Of a stretch of DNA of 64,000 nt, positions 10,206-20,905 are shown in pieces. Location of the stretch: the NCBI GenBank assembly GCA_021432605.1, contig MU271146.1:868001-932000 (forward strand), given 5' to 3'. Below the pieces are notes generated by a model. It ran no database searches. It was not told the DNA's origin and saw nothing but the letters and a program-made list of their open reading frames with translations. Position numbers and translations under genes: made by a program. Every line of letters starts with the position of its first letter. Positions within the stretch are counted from its first letter, which is position 1. The DNA is from Coniochaeta sp. PMI_546 (Eukaryota > Ascomycota > Sordariomycetes > Coniochaetales > Coniochaetaceae).

Positions 10206-11433
10206 GAACAGGTGCAATCCACTTGTCTGCTGAGAGGCTCATTAGTAGAGATCTTCTAAACCTCCACCGATCACCGTCTTTCGAACATACTTTTTGATTA
10301 TTGCAACACAGTCATGACGAGGCCTATGCAGGTCTCATATTGGAGGAGGCACTGTTTGGAACGGGCTTGCTATCGGACGTAGCAGAAAGTTAGTGCGCTG
10401 AGTTTATATTCACGGTCAATTACATTTCCCCTACCCGTACGTAACCTTGGAGGACCATGAAATGGTTCCAAGCTCATATGATTATAATACCAGACGCCTA
10501 ATAACTCAAAAAGCTTCAGTCTCGTGAGCAATTGGCTACACATAGTGAACGACACAAGCCAATACCAACATACGGGCCACTGGAGAGTCACTCCGTCTAC
10601 AGCCATTTCTTAGAGTGTGCACATAGGTCGAGACCACTGCCCAACAAGGTACGATTATATGTACTAGGACAGTCCGCTCTCCTATAGATAAGCTAGTAAC
10701 CAAGAGTAAAGGAAGTACTAGCACGAGTCATAAAACACCACTAGACTTACGTATTGGTAAACACCATTTTGTCCTGCCCCGGATTCGAGAATCTAGATAC
10801 CTTGCGTTTCGCGTGGCATACAAAGTCATAAATAGTATTTATCCGGCACCATCCTCGGTATTCTGAGGGGTCAATGGTTGGTATGGCATGTTGGGCTCCT
10901 CGACACGCCGAGAGTGACTGAAATATCCCCTATCGACATGACATCGGTATGCGGGCCAGTAGGGAATCAAGAGGGACGTCCGGCAGGAGTCAAATCTGGA
11001 GGTTCGAGCCATGCGTTGGGATGCGCCGATCTAGCGGATAGGTTCCACGCAAAGGTTGCCCGAGTTTGTAGCTGGGACCGTCGTCTAGACCGTCACTTGC
11101 AGTCAGGGTGCACCATGATACGCGTGCCAACATAATCGTCGTAACTCGTTGAGAAGTCACACTTGAAGATGACATGGGTTTTAGCCGTTTGTGAACCGCA
11201 ACCAGGGTGTTGTTTGCCGCCACCTGCAGAAACTCAACGTATATGTTGCTAGTGGTCATATTGCGAAGCCCTCAGGGTATCGATTCCTTGTCCAGCTGTC
11301 AGCACCGCCCGCTTCGATTGGCCATAGGATGCAGCGATCCAATCCGAGTATCACCGCTTCAAAATTTCATAACCGACATCAACAAATTTACCTAGGATAT
11401 TGACTCGAAAATCATATGACATCTTGAGTGTTG
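10206..11433. other. Intergenic region, no gene recognised
   Basis: About 1.2 kb of moderately AT-rich sequence with many stops in all frames. A motif ggttcgagcc near 10999 resembles a tRNA T-loop but has no pairing arms. Nothing else is supported. Confidence 0.45.
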
Positions 11434-12558
11434 ATGTCAATGATCCGCAGTGAATCCTCCATGTCGACACCTGAGCCATGTGATGAGATCCGCCTCGAAA
11501 AAGAATACATTGGCATCCCGCCGCCACATGACGTCCATCTTCCCACTGCTAGTGAAATTATCATTCTCTGCGACGAGAAGCAGCCACGCGGAAGTATCAT
11601 ATTGCCGGAAGGATCAAACAAGCCCGTTTTCTGGATCAAGTACGGCAATGCAGTGTTCTGGAACGAGGTGGCAGCGCAGGCCATGGCCTACCACGAGCTA
11701 CGGCGTCTCGGGTCCTCGGTACGCGCCCCGGCAGTGTTCTACGCCTTCAGGTACGACTACAGGACGTTCATCGTCATGGAGTACATCCCCGGTAAGACCT
11801 CTGCACAGTGTCTGAAGGAAGCCAAGAGCCCAGAGGAAAAGGAGCACATCATTGGCCTTGTCGCTTTGAGTCTCGGGGAACTTCATCGTATCCCTGTCGC
11901 CGCAGGGTCTCGACCAGCCGCCGTCGATGGAGGCCGCATTCGGCATTCAATTTTCGATGAGCAAGAAGCACCAAGACATTATGAGAATGTCGATCAACTC
12001 GAGATTCATCTCAATGAGGTGAGTTCTGCGCGTCTTCGATATCCCAACCTCCACCTACCTAATCGGACCAAACCTGAAATACCTGTAAGCTAATTCAGGT
12101 ACATCAATTGATTAGTTTTTGAAAGTTGTGTCTAAATCGGGACCCAGACTTACAAACCTTTCGCTCGAGCCTATGGTCTTCTGCTATTCAGACCTGTGGC
12201 CCGACAACTTCATGATCGATGACACCGGCCGTGCTGCAGTCATCGACTTCGCCGACGTCAGCATCCTCCCATCCAGTTTCTAAGTGCTCGTTGCAGGACA
12301 ACAGGCTTGGGTTCGACATCAGCGAGCGAGTAAAGGTTCCGACTACCGAGGGTGTCGATAACAGTGAAGCGCTAGCCGCTGTCTCAGGCCGCATGGCGAT
12401 TGAGTCGTTCTTTCTGTACCGTCTGGGCCAGAGACTGCCAGGAGGTGACAAAGAAACTCAGGAGAGGATCGCGAGGGTGAGTTATGGTCAAGCTAATGCA
12501 TGTGACTGAGTGTCCTATAAGCTAATAACGCGTGCAGGAATGTGATTTACCATACTAA
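11434..12558 (+). pseudogene. Aminoglycoside-phosphotransferase-like kinase, frameshifted
   Basis: The reading is exon 11434-12018, intron 12019-12115, exon 12116 onward, and a likely last intron 12477-12537 before a stop at 12556-12558. The protein follows the fungal APH/choline-kinase-like fold. It has a Lys loop (VFWIKYGNAVFWNEVAAQAM), FIVMEYIPGKT, the catalytic-loop equivalent YSDLWPDNFMIDD (Tyr replaces the usual His) and the metal-binding IDFADVSILPSSF. Directly after SSF the frame meets TAA at 12281. The expected continuation (LGFDISERVKVP, GVDNSEAL, RLPGGDKETQERI) is present in another frame, as if two bases were missing near 12281. This makes it a frameshifted gene, or possibly an assembly error. 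A 40-bp intron skipping the site is less likely because it would remove a conserved block. Start is uncertain (ATGs at 11434, 11440, 11461). Confidence 0.72.
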
Positions 12559-12902
12559 AGTCTAGTACAATCTGTGCCTCGCAAAACGCATCGCCCTGCA
12601 TCGAGCGTAGCTTATTTAGCTCTGGGGATGCCAAGAGTATGCAGACGAGAATCCTGTGTCATGAGCGAAGCAGACACGGTTCACAACTTGAAAGTCTCTT
12701 TGGATCGCCCGTTTTCCATAATTCACACCCTAGGGCATAGAATTAGACAAATAGCAACAGGCAACGCAGTCTATCGCGTTGAACATCAAGCATTGCCTGT
12801 CATAACAAAGCACACTTTCAAGTCACCTGATGCACAAAACACGACAACCAGATCATATCTCGTCAACCTCAAATTCTCCCTCACTAAACTATATAACACC
12901 CC
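12559..12902. other. Intergenic region between the APH-like gene and RRP3
   Basis: 344 bp holding the 3' flanks of convergent genes. Nothing is recognised. Confidence 0.4.
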
Positions 12903-14447
12903 CTAACCCTCCTCAGCATCCATATGATCAGCCCTCCTCTTGCCGCCCATGCCGGGCCGCTTCTTCTTATCCATCGTCTCAAGCACCTTCTTCATCTCGT
13001 TCCTGGCATGCCGCTGCGCCTCCTCGACCCTGGTCTTGAACACCATCACCTCCTCCTTCTCGGTGGCGTACTCGTCCAGCTTCTTGCCCAGCGCGGCCTC
13101 GATCCGCAGCCAGATCTCGATGTCGTACTGCGTCACCAGCGTGATCGCATGACCGCTCTTGCCGGCGCGGGCGGTACGTCCCACTCTGTGGACATATGTC
13201 TTGCTGTCCTGTGGGAGGTCGTAGTTCACCACCAGATCCACGCTAGGGATATCGAGACCACGGGCGGCGACGTCGGTTGCGACGAGGATGTTCCTGCTGC
13301 CGGCCTTGAATTTGTTCAGGGCGCCGAGACGGTTGGACTGGGAGAGCTGTCCGTGCAGCGGGATGGCGCCGAAGCCGAGCGTGCGGAGGAGGATCGCTAT
13401 CCTCTGGGTCTCGTAGACGGTCCGGGTGAAGATGATGGCGGTCTTGCCTGCGAACTCGTTGACGAGGTAGACGAGGTAGGTGTCCTTGTGCGCGTGGGGG
13501 ATGAAGATGTAGTTCTGGAGGAGGGTCGAGACGGTCTGGTATTTGTTGGTGGTGATGCTGACGCGCAACGGGTCGCGCAGACAGGCGCGCTGGAGGGACT
13601 CGACTTTGGAGGACATTGTGGCGGAGAAGAGGTAGGTGCGTCGTTCTCTCGGCAGGAACTTGAGGATCTTCTCGAGGATGGGACCGAAGTCCATGTCCAG
13701 GAGCCGGTCGGCTTCGTCCATTACCACGTACTTTAGAGTCCGCAGGGAGAAGCCCTTTGTCTTTTCGAGGTGGTCGAGGAGACGGCCCGGTGTGGCGACG
13801 ACGATGTGCGGTTTCTTGCCTAGGGCGATGGCTTGCGAGACCATGTCGAGGCCGCCGATGACGACGGCGCAGCGAAGGTTTATGAGGGAGCCCAGGGCTT
13901 CGAAGGCTTGGCCGATCTGGGTCGCTAGTTCGCGGGTCGGGGCAAGGACGAGGCCAAAGAGGGGTTGGGGTTTCTCGAGAAGGGATTGCAGGATTGGGAG
14001 GGCGAAGGCAGCGGTCTTTCCGCTTCCTGTTTCTGCCAAGGCGATGAGGTCGCGGTTTTGGAGGGCAAGAGGTATAGACTCTACTTGGATCGGGGTGGGA
14101 TATTTGTAGCCTAGAGCGGTGCATGCTTCGCACAGGGAGTCGACGATGCCCTGTACACGCGGTTAGTATGATGGTTGGAGCGCTCCAGCCATGAAGGACA
14201 TTCATACCAAGTCTTTGAAGGTCTTTTGCGGTTCTTCGGCTCCATTTTTCTCGGCGGCTGCGGACACATTCTCATCCTCAGCTTCGTCGTCGTCATCGTC
14301 TTCTGATGCAGAGGGCGACGGCGATGGAGATGGCTGTCGCTGTGGCTTTTCTCGCTTGTCCTTGCCCATGCTCTTACTCTTGAGGCTGGATGCTGCCGCC
14401 TCATGTGCGGTTTTCCTCCGCTTTGTGCCCGAAGTAATGCTCGACAT
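12903..14447 (-). CDS. RRP3: DEAD-box ATP-dependent rRNA helicase RRP3
   Basis: Two exons on the minus strand, 14447-14208 and 14150-12903, with a 57-bp intron; 495 aa. The N-terminus is short, basic and acidic-rich ([12 protein letters not shown]), usual for nucleolar helicases. The Q-motif region GYKYPTPIQ leads into [11 protein letters not shown] (motif I). Motif Ib is [13 protein letters not shown] is [13 protein letters not shown] and motif III is FSATM. The second domain has [25 protein letters not shown] and [13 protein letters not shown]. The sequence fits Rrp3 (human DDX47), needed for 18S rRNA maturation from the 35S precursor (family knowledge). The C-terminus is basic ([15 protein letters not shown]). 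It shares a 600-bp divergent promoter with the transporter gene. Confidence 0.93.
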
Positions 14448-15049
14448 CTTTGCTGCTTGTGTCTTCTATGCCTCGGGGTGATGGCTTGAGACGGAAGGAA
14501 CGATACTCGGATATTCGACAACTCTTTCCTTATCGTAGCCAAAACTTTATTGTGGGGTCAGACTTTTTCAGCGGGGAAGATGTTATACCACAGGATACGT
14601 ACCTATACGTACCGCAGTACCTCGAACGCCAAGCATTTTATGGAAAAAGTGCGCACGGGCCGCAGTACGGCAGATGGGACCTGGAAGTTTCAACTCCACA
14701 TTCGTTCCTCGCCCGCCAAACCTTAATGGCTGCAATTGATTTGACCATTTGACCATTTGACCCTTTGATGGATATCCGCAATACAACTTCAACCCCCTTT
14801 ATCAGTCTGCCTTTTTGCATATAGTAAGGTTTAGACAACTTGTAGAGTCTCCTTGCCCGACTCAGAATACACGTTGCGCAGCGAACGTAGACGAGTCCTT
14901 ACGAAAAGAATATAACACAACGACGTCATTTCGACATGGTATCCCATATGCCATCGACATCGACATCGACATTGACATTATAGAAACGGCCATCATCTGG
15001 CTAGAGCAGCTACACATTTCAGGGCAGCAGGACTCTCCTGCAGGACCCA
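14448..15049. promoter_or_regulatory. Divergent promoter region, RRP3 / amino acid transporter
   Basis: 602 bp between two start codons. A hexanucleotide run (catcga repeated about four times) lies near 14951-14975. No factor site is assigned. Confidence 0.45.
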
Positions 15050-16983
15050 ATGCCGCCCCTCTACTCCTCCTCCCTGCAGCCGCACACGCGCGACTCCCTC
15101 GAGCTCGCCTCCTTGGCCTCCTCCAGTCCCGGCGCAGACACATCCGAGACCGACTCCCGGCCCAGCATCTCCTCCAGCCGCAAGGCCTCCCTCGAGCGCG
15201 ACGACCCCCTCGACGGCTCCAACCCCGCCGCACAAGGGTCGCGACCCAACCATGGCCGCTCCTACTCCGTCTCCTCCACTTTCGACTTCGCCGCCAACCT
15301 ATTCCCTCTGTCCTCATCAACAGCCGGGGCAGGCGGCTACGCCCCGATAGGCGCACCGACAACGGCCGGCCGAGCGGGCGGTCTACTAGGAGGAGCAGCG
15401 GGCTCGCTCGAGAAACACAAGACGCTGACGTATCTCAACGGGCTATCGCTCATCGTCGGCCTGATTATCGGCTCGGGCATATTCTCCTCCCCTAGCCAAG
15501 TAAACTCCAACGCCGGCTCGCCAGGCGCGGCCCTGATAATATGGGTGGTAGCTGGCATCCTCGCCTGGACGGGCGCGGCCAGCTACGCCGAGCTCGGCGG
15601 CGCCATACCCCTCAACGGCGGGGCGCAGGTGTACCTGTCCAAGATCCTGGGCGAGCTGGCCGGCTTCCTCTTCACCTGGGTGGCGGTCCTGGTCCTTAAG
15701 CCGGGCAGCGCGGCCATCATCGCCATAATCATGGGGGAGTACCTCGTCCGGGCCGTCATAGGGGCCGAGGCCGAGACGATAAATCCCTGGATCAACAAGA
15801 GCGTCGCGCTGGTGGGGCTGTTCCTGGTGACGTTTATGAACTGCGTCTCAACCAGGCTGGGCACGCGGGTGAACGATTTGCTGATGTTTATGAAATTTAT
15901 CGCATTGCTGGGCGTTACTGTCACGGGGATAGTCGTGGCGTGCACGGGGTACTCGTTTGCGGGCAAGCCGAACCTGGATTGGAAGACGCATGAGTGGTTC
16001 GAGGGGACCAAGGTGGATGCTTCTGCCTGGGCTGTGGCGCTTTATGCCGGCCTGTGGGCGTATGATGGGTGGGATAATGTAAGCGCTCCTTTACTGATGA
16101 CATTAAGTTATGATGCTAACGTGTCTCTCAGACAAACTACGTCGTGGGCGAGTTCCGCAATCCGTCACGCGACCTACCGCGGGTAATCCACACGGCCATG
16201 CCGCTAGTGATAATCAGCTACATCCTCGCCAATGTAGCCTACTTCCTCGTCCTGCCGCTGGACGTAATCAACTCCACCAACACGGTAGCCGTCATGTTCG
16301 GCTCCAAGGTCTTTGGGCCAGTCGGCTCCCTCGTCCTGGCGCTGATCGTCAGCGCGTCGTGCTTCGGCGCCCTGAACAGCAGCACCTTCACCTCGAGCCG
16401 ACTTGTCTACGTCGCCGGCAAGGAGGGCTACATCCCAGCCTTCTTCGGTCGGATCGGCTCCGGGTTCGGGTCCGAGCAGCCGCTCTCTACGATGTCGTCG
16501 ACGAATACACTGCGCACCCGCAGCCGCATATCGAAGACCGTGGCGCGCCTCGTAGGCGACGAGGACACGGGGCTTTTCTTCACGCCTATCCCGGCGCTGG
16601 TCCTCAACGGGCTCCTGACCACTGCGTACGTGCTGGTCGGCGAGTTTGGGACGCTGCTCACCTTCTACGGCGTGGCGGGGTACACGTTCTACTTCATCAC
16701 CGTTTTGGGTCTGATCGTGCTGAGGGTGCGGGAGCCGAGCCTGGAGAGGCCGTACAAGACGTGGATCACGACGCCGATCATATTCTGCTGCGTCAGTCTG
16801 TTCTTGCTCAGTCGGGCGGTGTTTGCGCAGCCGTTGCAGACGTTGACGGTCGTCATTTTCGTCGTGGCGGGCGTGCCGGTTTATTTCTGGAGGATCATGG
16901 GACGTGATCAGGTTGTTAAACGGGAGAGGGGACATCACGAAGGGAGGGATAGACCTTGGTGGAAGTTTTGGGCTAGGAGATGA
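15050..16983 (+). CDS. LAT-type amino acid transporter (APC superfamily)
   Basis: Two exons, 15050-16078 and 16132-16983, with a 53-bp intron that has a clear gctaac branch site; 626 aa. The first ~120 residues are a Ser/Pro-rich cytosolic tail. The transport core begins at LTYLNGLSLIVGLIIGSGIF, the conserved TM1 substrate-binding GSGIF loop of the L-type amino acid transporters. TM2-3 follow with GAASYAELGGAIPLNGG. About 12 membrane segments can be traced. A long hydrophilic insert (about residues 450-485) separates two later segments. The tail ends basic and Trp-rich (RPWWKFWARR). Animal LATs pair with a glycoprotein heavy chain; fungal ones do not (family knowledge). Substrate is not predictable; MUP1-like methionine uptake is one possibility. 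Confidence 0.9.
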
Positions 16984-17429
16984 GGTTTTTTGTTTGAGTT
17001 GAAGCAACGGTTAGATGCTTGGGAGTGCTTGATCCTGTCGTGAGCGGATTGGGATCGGTGCAATAGGGGAATACTTGTACTATGCTGCATGGATAGGCGT
17101 AGAGTCTACTTGGGAGTATATATAATCTTACCCATGATACCAGAAGACTTGGATACCACCTTCTTGTGCATCTGGATATGCGCAATTGGCATAAAAGTTG
17201 TGCATTCCAAGGCATGTCGTTCAAACTCGACAGGGTGTCCAGTGTCCACCGATGGCGGCTCAGATGAAAGTCTTGGCAGGCACAAAAAGTATTGGCGGCA
17301 GCATTGGCGGCAGCATTGGCGATAAGATAAGAAGACATGGGCCCCAGCATCCACAATCTTATGACAACCTCGTCTGAATCTCCAGATCACAACATTTCCA
17401 CCACAACGACGCCAGAAAATGTAGTCGCA
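16984..17429. other. Intergenic region upstream of the leucyl-tRNA synthetase gene
   Basis: 446 bp before the preferred start at 17430. It contains a 12-bp unit, attggcggcagc, repeated 2.6 times at 17291-17321, and an in-frame ATG at 17337. No transcription-factor site is assigned. Confidence 0.5.
17291..17321. repeat. 12-bp tandem repeat, 2.6 copies
   Basis: The unit attggcggcagc is repeated perfectly at 17291-17302 and 17303-17314, with a partial third copy. It lies just upstream of the leucyl-tRNA synthetase gene. Confidence 0.8.
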
Positions 17430-20300
17430 ATGCAGCTCATCCATGGAAGGGTCATAGCGCACACTCGGCTGCCCACATTGAGCTTTCATCGCTCCTGTGG
17501 GCACATAATCGGCCGTCATGTCCCGCTCAAGGCTCCGTATCAAGCTCTGCGAGCTCTAGGCAGTAGAAGAAGCTATGCCACGCAACACCTCGACCTGCCC
17601 GCCCTCGACAAGAAATGGCAGCAGAAATGGCAGTCCCTCCGGAAGCCGTCTGCCACCGACAAGGAGAGCATGTACATCCTCCCCATGTTTCCCTACCCCT
17701 CAGGATACCTGCACATGGGCCACCTCAGGGTGTACACCATAGCCGACGTCATGGCGCGCTTCCGCACCCTGCAAGGTAACAACGTCCTCTTGCCCATGGG
17801 TTGGGATGCCTTCGGCCTGCCCGCTGAGAATGCTGCTATCGAGCGCGGGATCAACCCGGCCGTCTGGACCAAGGGGAACATTGAGCGCATGAAAGAGCAG
17901 CTGGGTGCCATGAACGGGTCGTGGGACTGGGACAACGAGATAGCCACTTGTGATCCGGAGTTTTACAAGCACACGCAAAAGATCTTTCTCATGCTGCACG
18001 AGCAAGGGCTAGCGTACCAGGCAGAGGCGGAGGTCAACTACGATCCGGTCGACAAGACGGTTCTGGCCAACGAGCAGGTCGATGCGAACGGCTGCTCATG
18101 GAGGAGCGGGGCGAAAGTCGAGAAGAGGAGGTTGAAGCAGTGGTTTCTGCGAATATCAGAGTTCAGGGAGGAGCTGTTGCAAGGGCTGGAGAAGCTGGCC
18201 GAGGGCGACGCGTGGCCGGAGAGGGTGCTGGCCATGCAGAAGAACTGGCTGGGCAAATCGACCGGCGCGCGGATCAACTTCCCGCTCCTGGCGTTCAAGC
18301 ACGATGTCGGCGCGCACGTCGAGGTGTTCACCACGCGCCCGGACACGCTTTTTGGAGTGCAGTATCTCGCTCTGGCGGCCACGCACCCCGTCGTGTCGAA
18401 GCTGGCTGCGCAGGATCCGGAACTGCAGGCTTTCTTGGACACGCTGCCTGGTTTACCGCCTGACTCCAAGGTTGGGTATATCCTGCCTCATATTCGGGCC
18501 ATCAATCCGCTTGCGTACCATGATTCGACGCCGGTGGAGACTAAGCAGTCGATTCCGGTCTATGTTGCCCCGTACGTGCTCGGGGACTACGGCGAGGGGG
18601 CGGTTATGGGTGTGCCCGGACACGATGTTAGGGACCACGCGTTCTGGAAGGAACACCATTACGATGAGCCCATCCGGGTTGTTCTCTCTTCTTCCGACGA
18701 CGAGTCCACGACGGCTATGCTGAACGAACCTTACGTCGATCACGGCATCATGACCGCTTACAGTGGTCCGTACAAGGGCAAGTCGTCCACCGAGGCCGGC
18801 AAGATGATGGTCACGATGCTCGAGGAGGCTGGTCTCGCCCAATCCGTAGAGAAGTGGAGGTTGCGGGATTGGCTCATCAGTCGCCAGCGGTACTGGGGCG
18901 CGCCAATTCCCATTGTTCACTGCGGCTCTTGCGGACCGGTCCCCGTACCCGACGACCAGCTGCCTGTCAAGCTACCGGAGGTGGATGACCACTGGGCCGA
19001 GAAGAAGGCCGGGAACCCGCTCGAGTCTCAGGAGGAATGGATTAATACGCCCTGTCCCAAGTGCGGAGAGCCTGCGAAGCGTGACACGGATACTATGGAC
19101 ACGTTCGTCGACTCGAGCTGGTACTACATGCGCTTCATCGATGCACATAACGATGCTCTGCCGTTCTCGGCGGAGAAGGTGAAGCAGTTCCTTCCGGTTG
19201 ATCTGTACATCGGCGGTATCGAGCACGCCATCTTGCATCTGCTTTATGCGCGGTTCATCTACAAGTTCTTGATGAAGAGCCCCTTGGTATCCGGAGACAA
19301 ACAGGAGGGCCTCCACGAGCCGTTCAAGAGATTGATCACCCAGGGCATGGTCCAAGGCAGGACGTACACGAACCCGGCCAACGGCCGGTTCCTCAAACCG
19401 GAGGAAGTCGATGTCAGCGACTTGTCCAAGCCTGTCATCATTGGCACTGGCGAGCGGCCGAATGTCAGTTTCGAGAAGATGTCGAAGAGCAAGTATAATG
19501 GCGTCGATCCCACGGAGTTCATCGCTCGTTACGGCGCGGATGCTACCAGGGCGCACATGATCTTCCAGGCCCCCGTGGGGGATACGCTCAACTGGGATGA
19601 GGAGAAGATCTCTGGTGTGACGAGGTGGCTGCACAAGCTCCATGACCTCGTTGTTAAAGTCGGAACCATGTCTGATGACGCTGGCGATGGACCCTCCGCC
19701 AAGGAACATCTGGAACAACAAATTGCACAGCGCAGCACGTTGAGTGGTGGTGATGTCGCTCGGCTGGACGCGGACGCGGCTGTCTGGCGTGAGGTGCAAA
19801 AGACCATTGACTCAGTCACTGCGTCCTACGAAAAGGTCTACGCACTCAACACCGTCGTCTCGGACCTGATGATCCTCACCAACACGATCTCGTCTCACCT
19901 CACTGCAGCAAGTCACGTTGTTCTACGGGAGGCGCTGTCGGCTCTGATCCGCATGGCCGCGCCCATAACACCCGCTTTTGCAGAGGAGTGCTGGGCTCTG
20001 CTGCTACGGCCTGCTGGGCCGCAGTCGGTGTTTGGAGAGGCGCAGTTCCCTGTCACGGACGGGACGCTGGGTATACTCCAGCCACGCAAGCAGAACTGCG
20101 CGGTGCAGGTCAACGGCAAGCTGAAGGTTGTCGTCGAGATCCCCACTGCGCCTGAGGGGGTGGAAGGGGATGAGTTGAGGGGCTGGGTCGTCGCACAGGT
20201 TATGGAGACGGAGGAGGCCAGGGCGAAACTGGGTGATGCGCTGGCTGCGAAGACGGTGAGGGTTGTTAGGGGTGGGAAGTTGGTCAACTTTGTATTGTAG
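17430..20300 (+). CDS. NAM2: Mitochondrial leucyl-tRNA synthetase
   Basis: Single exon. From ATG 17430 the protein is 956 aa; an in-frame ATG at 17337 would add 31 residues. The later start is preferred because it begins a typical presequence ([15 protein letters not shown]...RSYATQ). The catalytic HIGH motif appears as [14 protein letters not shown] (about residue 95). The KMSKS motif is [14 protein letters not shown] (about residue 683). The editing domain includes [17 protein letters not shown], and [16 protein letters not shown] and WYYMRFID are standard LeuRS blocks. The enzyme charges mitochondrial tRNA-Leu. In yeast Nam2 also helps splice group I introns (family knowledge); whether this copy does cannot be seen. 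A Cys pair block ([14 protein letters not shown]) is present, as in bacterial-type LeuRS. Confidence 0.95.
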   Translation: MQLIHGRVIAHTRLPTLSFHRSCGHIIGRHVPLKAPYQALRALGSRRSYATQHLDLPALDKKWQQKWQSLRKPSATDKESMYILPMFPYPSGYLHMGHLRVYTIADVMARFRTLQGNNVLLPMGWDAFGLPAENAAIERGINPAVWTKGNIERMKEQLGAMNGSWDWDNEIATCDPEFYKHTQKIFLMLHEQGLAYQAEAEVNYDPVDKTVLANEQVDANGCSWRSGAKVEKRRLKQWFLRISEFREELLQGLEKLAEGDAWPERVLAMQKNWLGKSTGARINFPLLAFKHDVGAHVEVFTTRPDTLFGVQYLALAATHPVVSKLAAQDPELQAFLDTLPGLPPDSKVGYILPHIRAINPLAYHDSTPVETKQSIPVYVAPYVLGDYGEGAVMGVPGHDVRDHAFWKEHHYDEPIRVVLSSSDDESTTAMLNEPYVDHGIMTAYSGPYKGKSSTEAGKMMVTMLEEAGLAQSVEKWRLRDWLISRQRYWGAPIPIVHCGSCGPVPVPDDQLPVKLPEVDDHWAEKKAGNPLESQEEWINTPCPKCGEPAKRDTDTMDTFVDSSWYYMRFIDAHNDALPFSAEKVKQFLPVDLYIGGIEHAILHLLYARFIYKFLMKSPLVSGDKQEGLHEPFKRLITQGMVQGRTYTNPANGRFLKPEEVDVSDLSKPVIIGTGERPNVSFEKMSKSKYNGVDPTEFIARYGADATRAHMIFQAPVGDTLNWDEEKISGVTRWLHKLHDLVVKVGTMSDDAGDGPSAKEHLEQQIAQRSTLSGGDVARLDADAAVWREVQKTIDSVTASYEKVYALNTVVSDLMILTNTISSHLTAASHVVLREALSALIRMAAPITPAFAEECWALLLRPAGPQSVFGEAQFPVTDGTLGILQPRKQNCAVQVNGKLKVVVEIPTAPEGVEGDELRGWVVAQVMETEEARAKLGDALAAKTVRVVRGGKLVNFVL

Positions 20301-20905
20301 GTGTGCCATGGGTTAGATGAGCTAGGGGGGAAAAGGGGGAAGGTAGAATGTAAGATAGATTATGAGATACCCGGTTTTGGTGATGACTAAAGACCCCCCC
20401 ATCCAGCTTCATGTTAAGGGTTTGTTCTGAAGGCTATATCGTTCCGCGAAGTATCTCTCAATCCTTAAGGGATTGTTAGTCTCTTGATATTCGGTACTTG
20501 AAGATGGAGCTGCCGGAGAGGATGACGCAGATCGGATAGCAATCCCGTGTGGAAACTGCTGCTACGGCACCGTTTCCCTTTCTGTGGAGATATCACCGAG
20601 ATTAAGTTGCTATGCTGTCGAACGTAAGAACCTCATGCTACAAAGCTCAACAAGCCGCAGAGAGCTACGTGAGGCTCAACGCGAGAAAGTCTGTTATCAA
20701 GCAAGGGACAGTCAGAAAAAAGCTGTCGGAGGACATAGCTAAGGGCCAGCCAGTATATCACTCATGTCACATGAGCCACTCTTGGGTGGGAGATCCGTTC
20801 ATTTTTAGGAGAAGTTATTAGACTTATTTCACTCGCCGACCTACATAACCACACAATCTTGACCTACGAGATCCGAGAAACACCAATCCCTCACAGAATT
20901 CCTCA
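20301..20905. other. Intergenic region between convergent genes
   Basis: About 600 bp after the synthetase stop. A short open frame at 20612-20821 has no recognisable features. Nothing is supported. Confidence 0.4.

Noticed and set aside
10990-11020. ggttcgagcc T-loop-like motif
   Set aside because: No T-stem or other arms; isolated.
12241-12297. A 40-bp intron that would bypass the stop in the APH-like gene
   Set aside because: It would delete the conserved SILPSSF block and is shorter than the other introns here; a frameshift explains the sequence better.
12924-13736. 270-residue plus-strand open frame
   Set aside because: Antisense shadow of RRP3.
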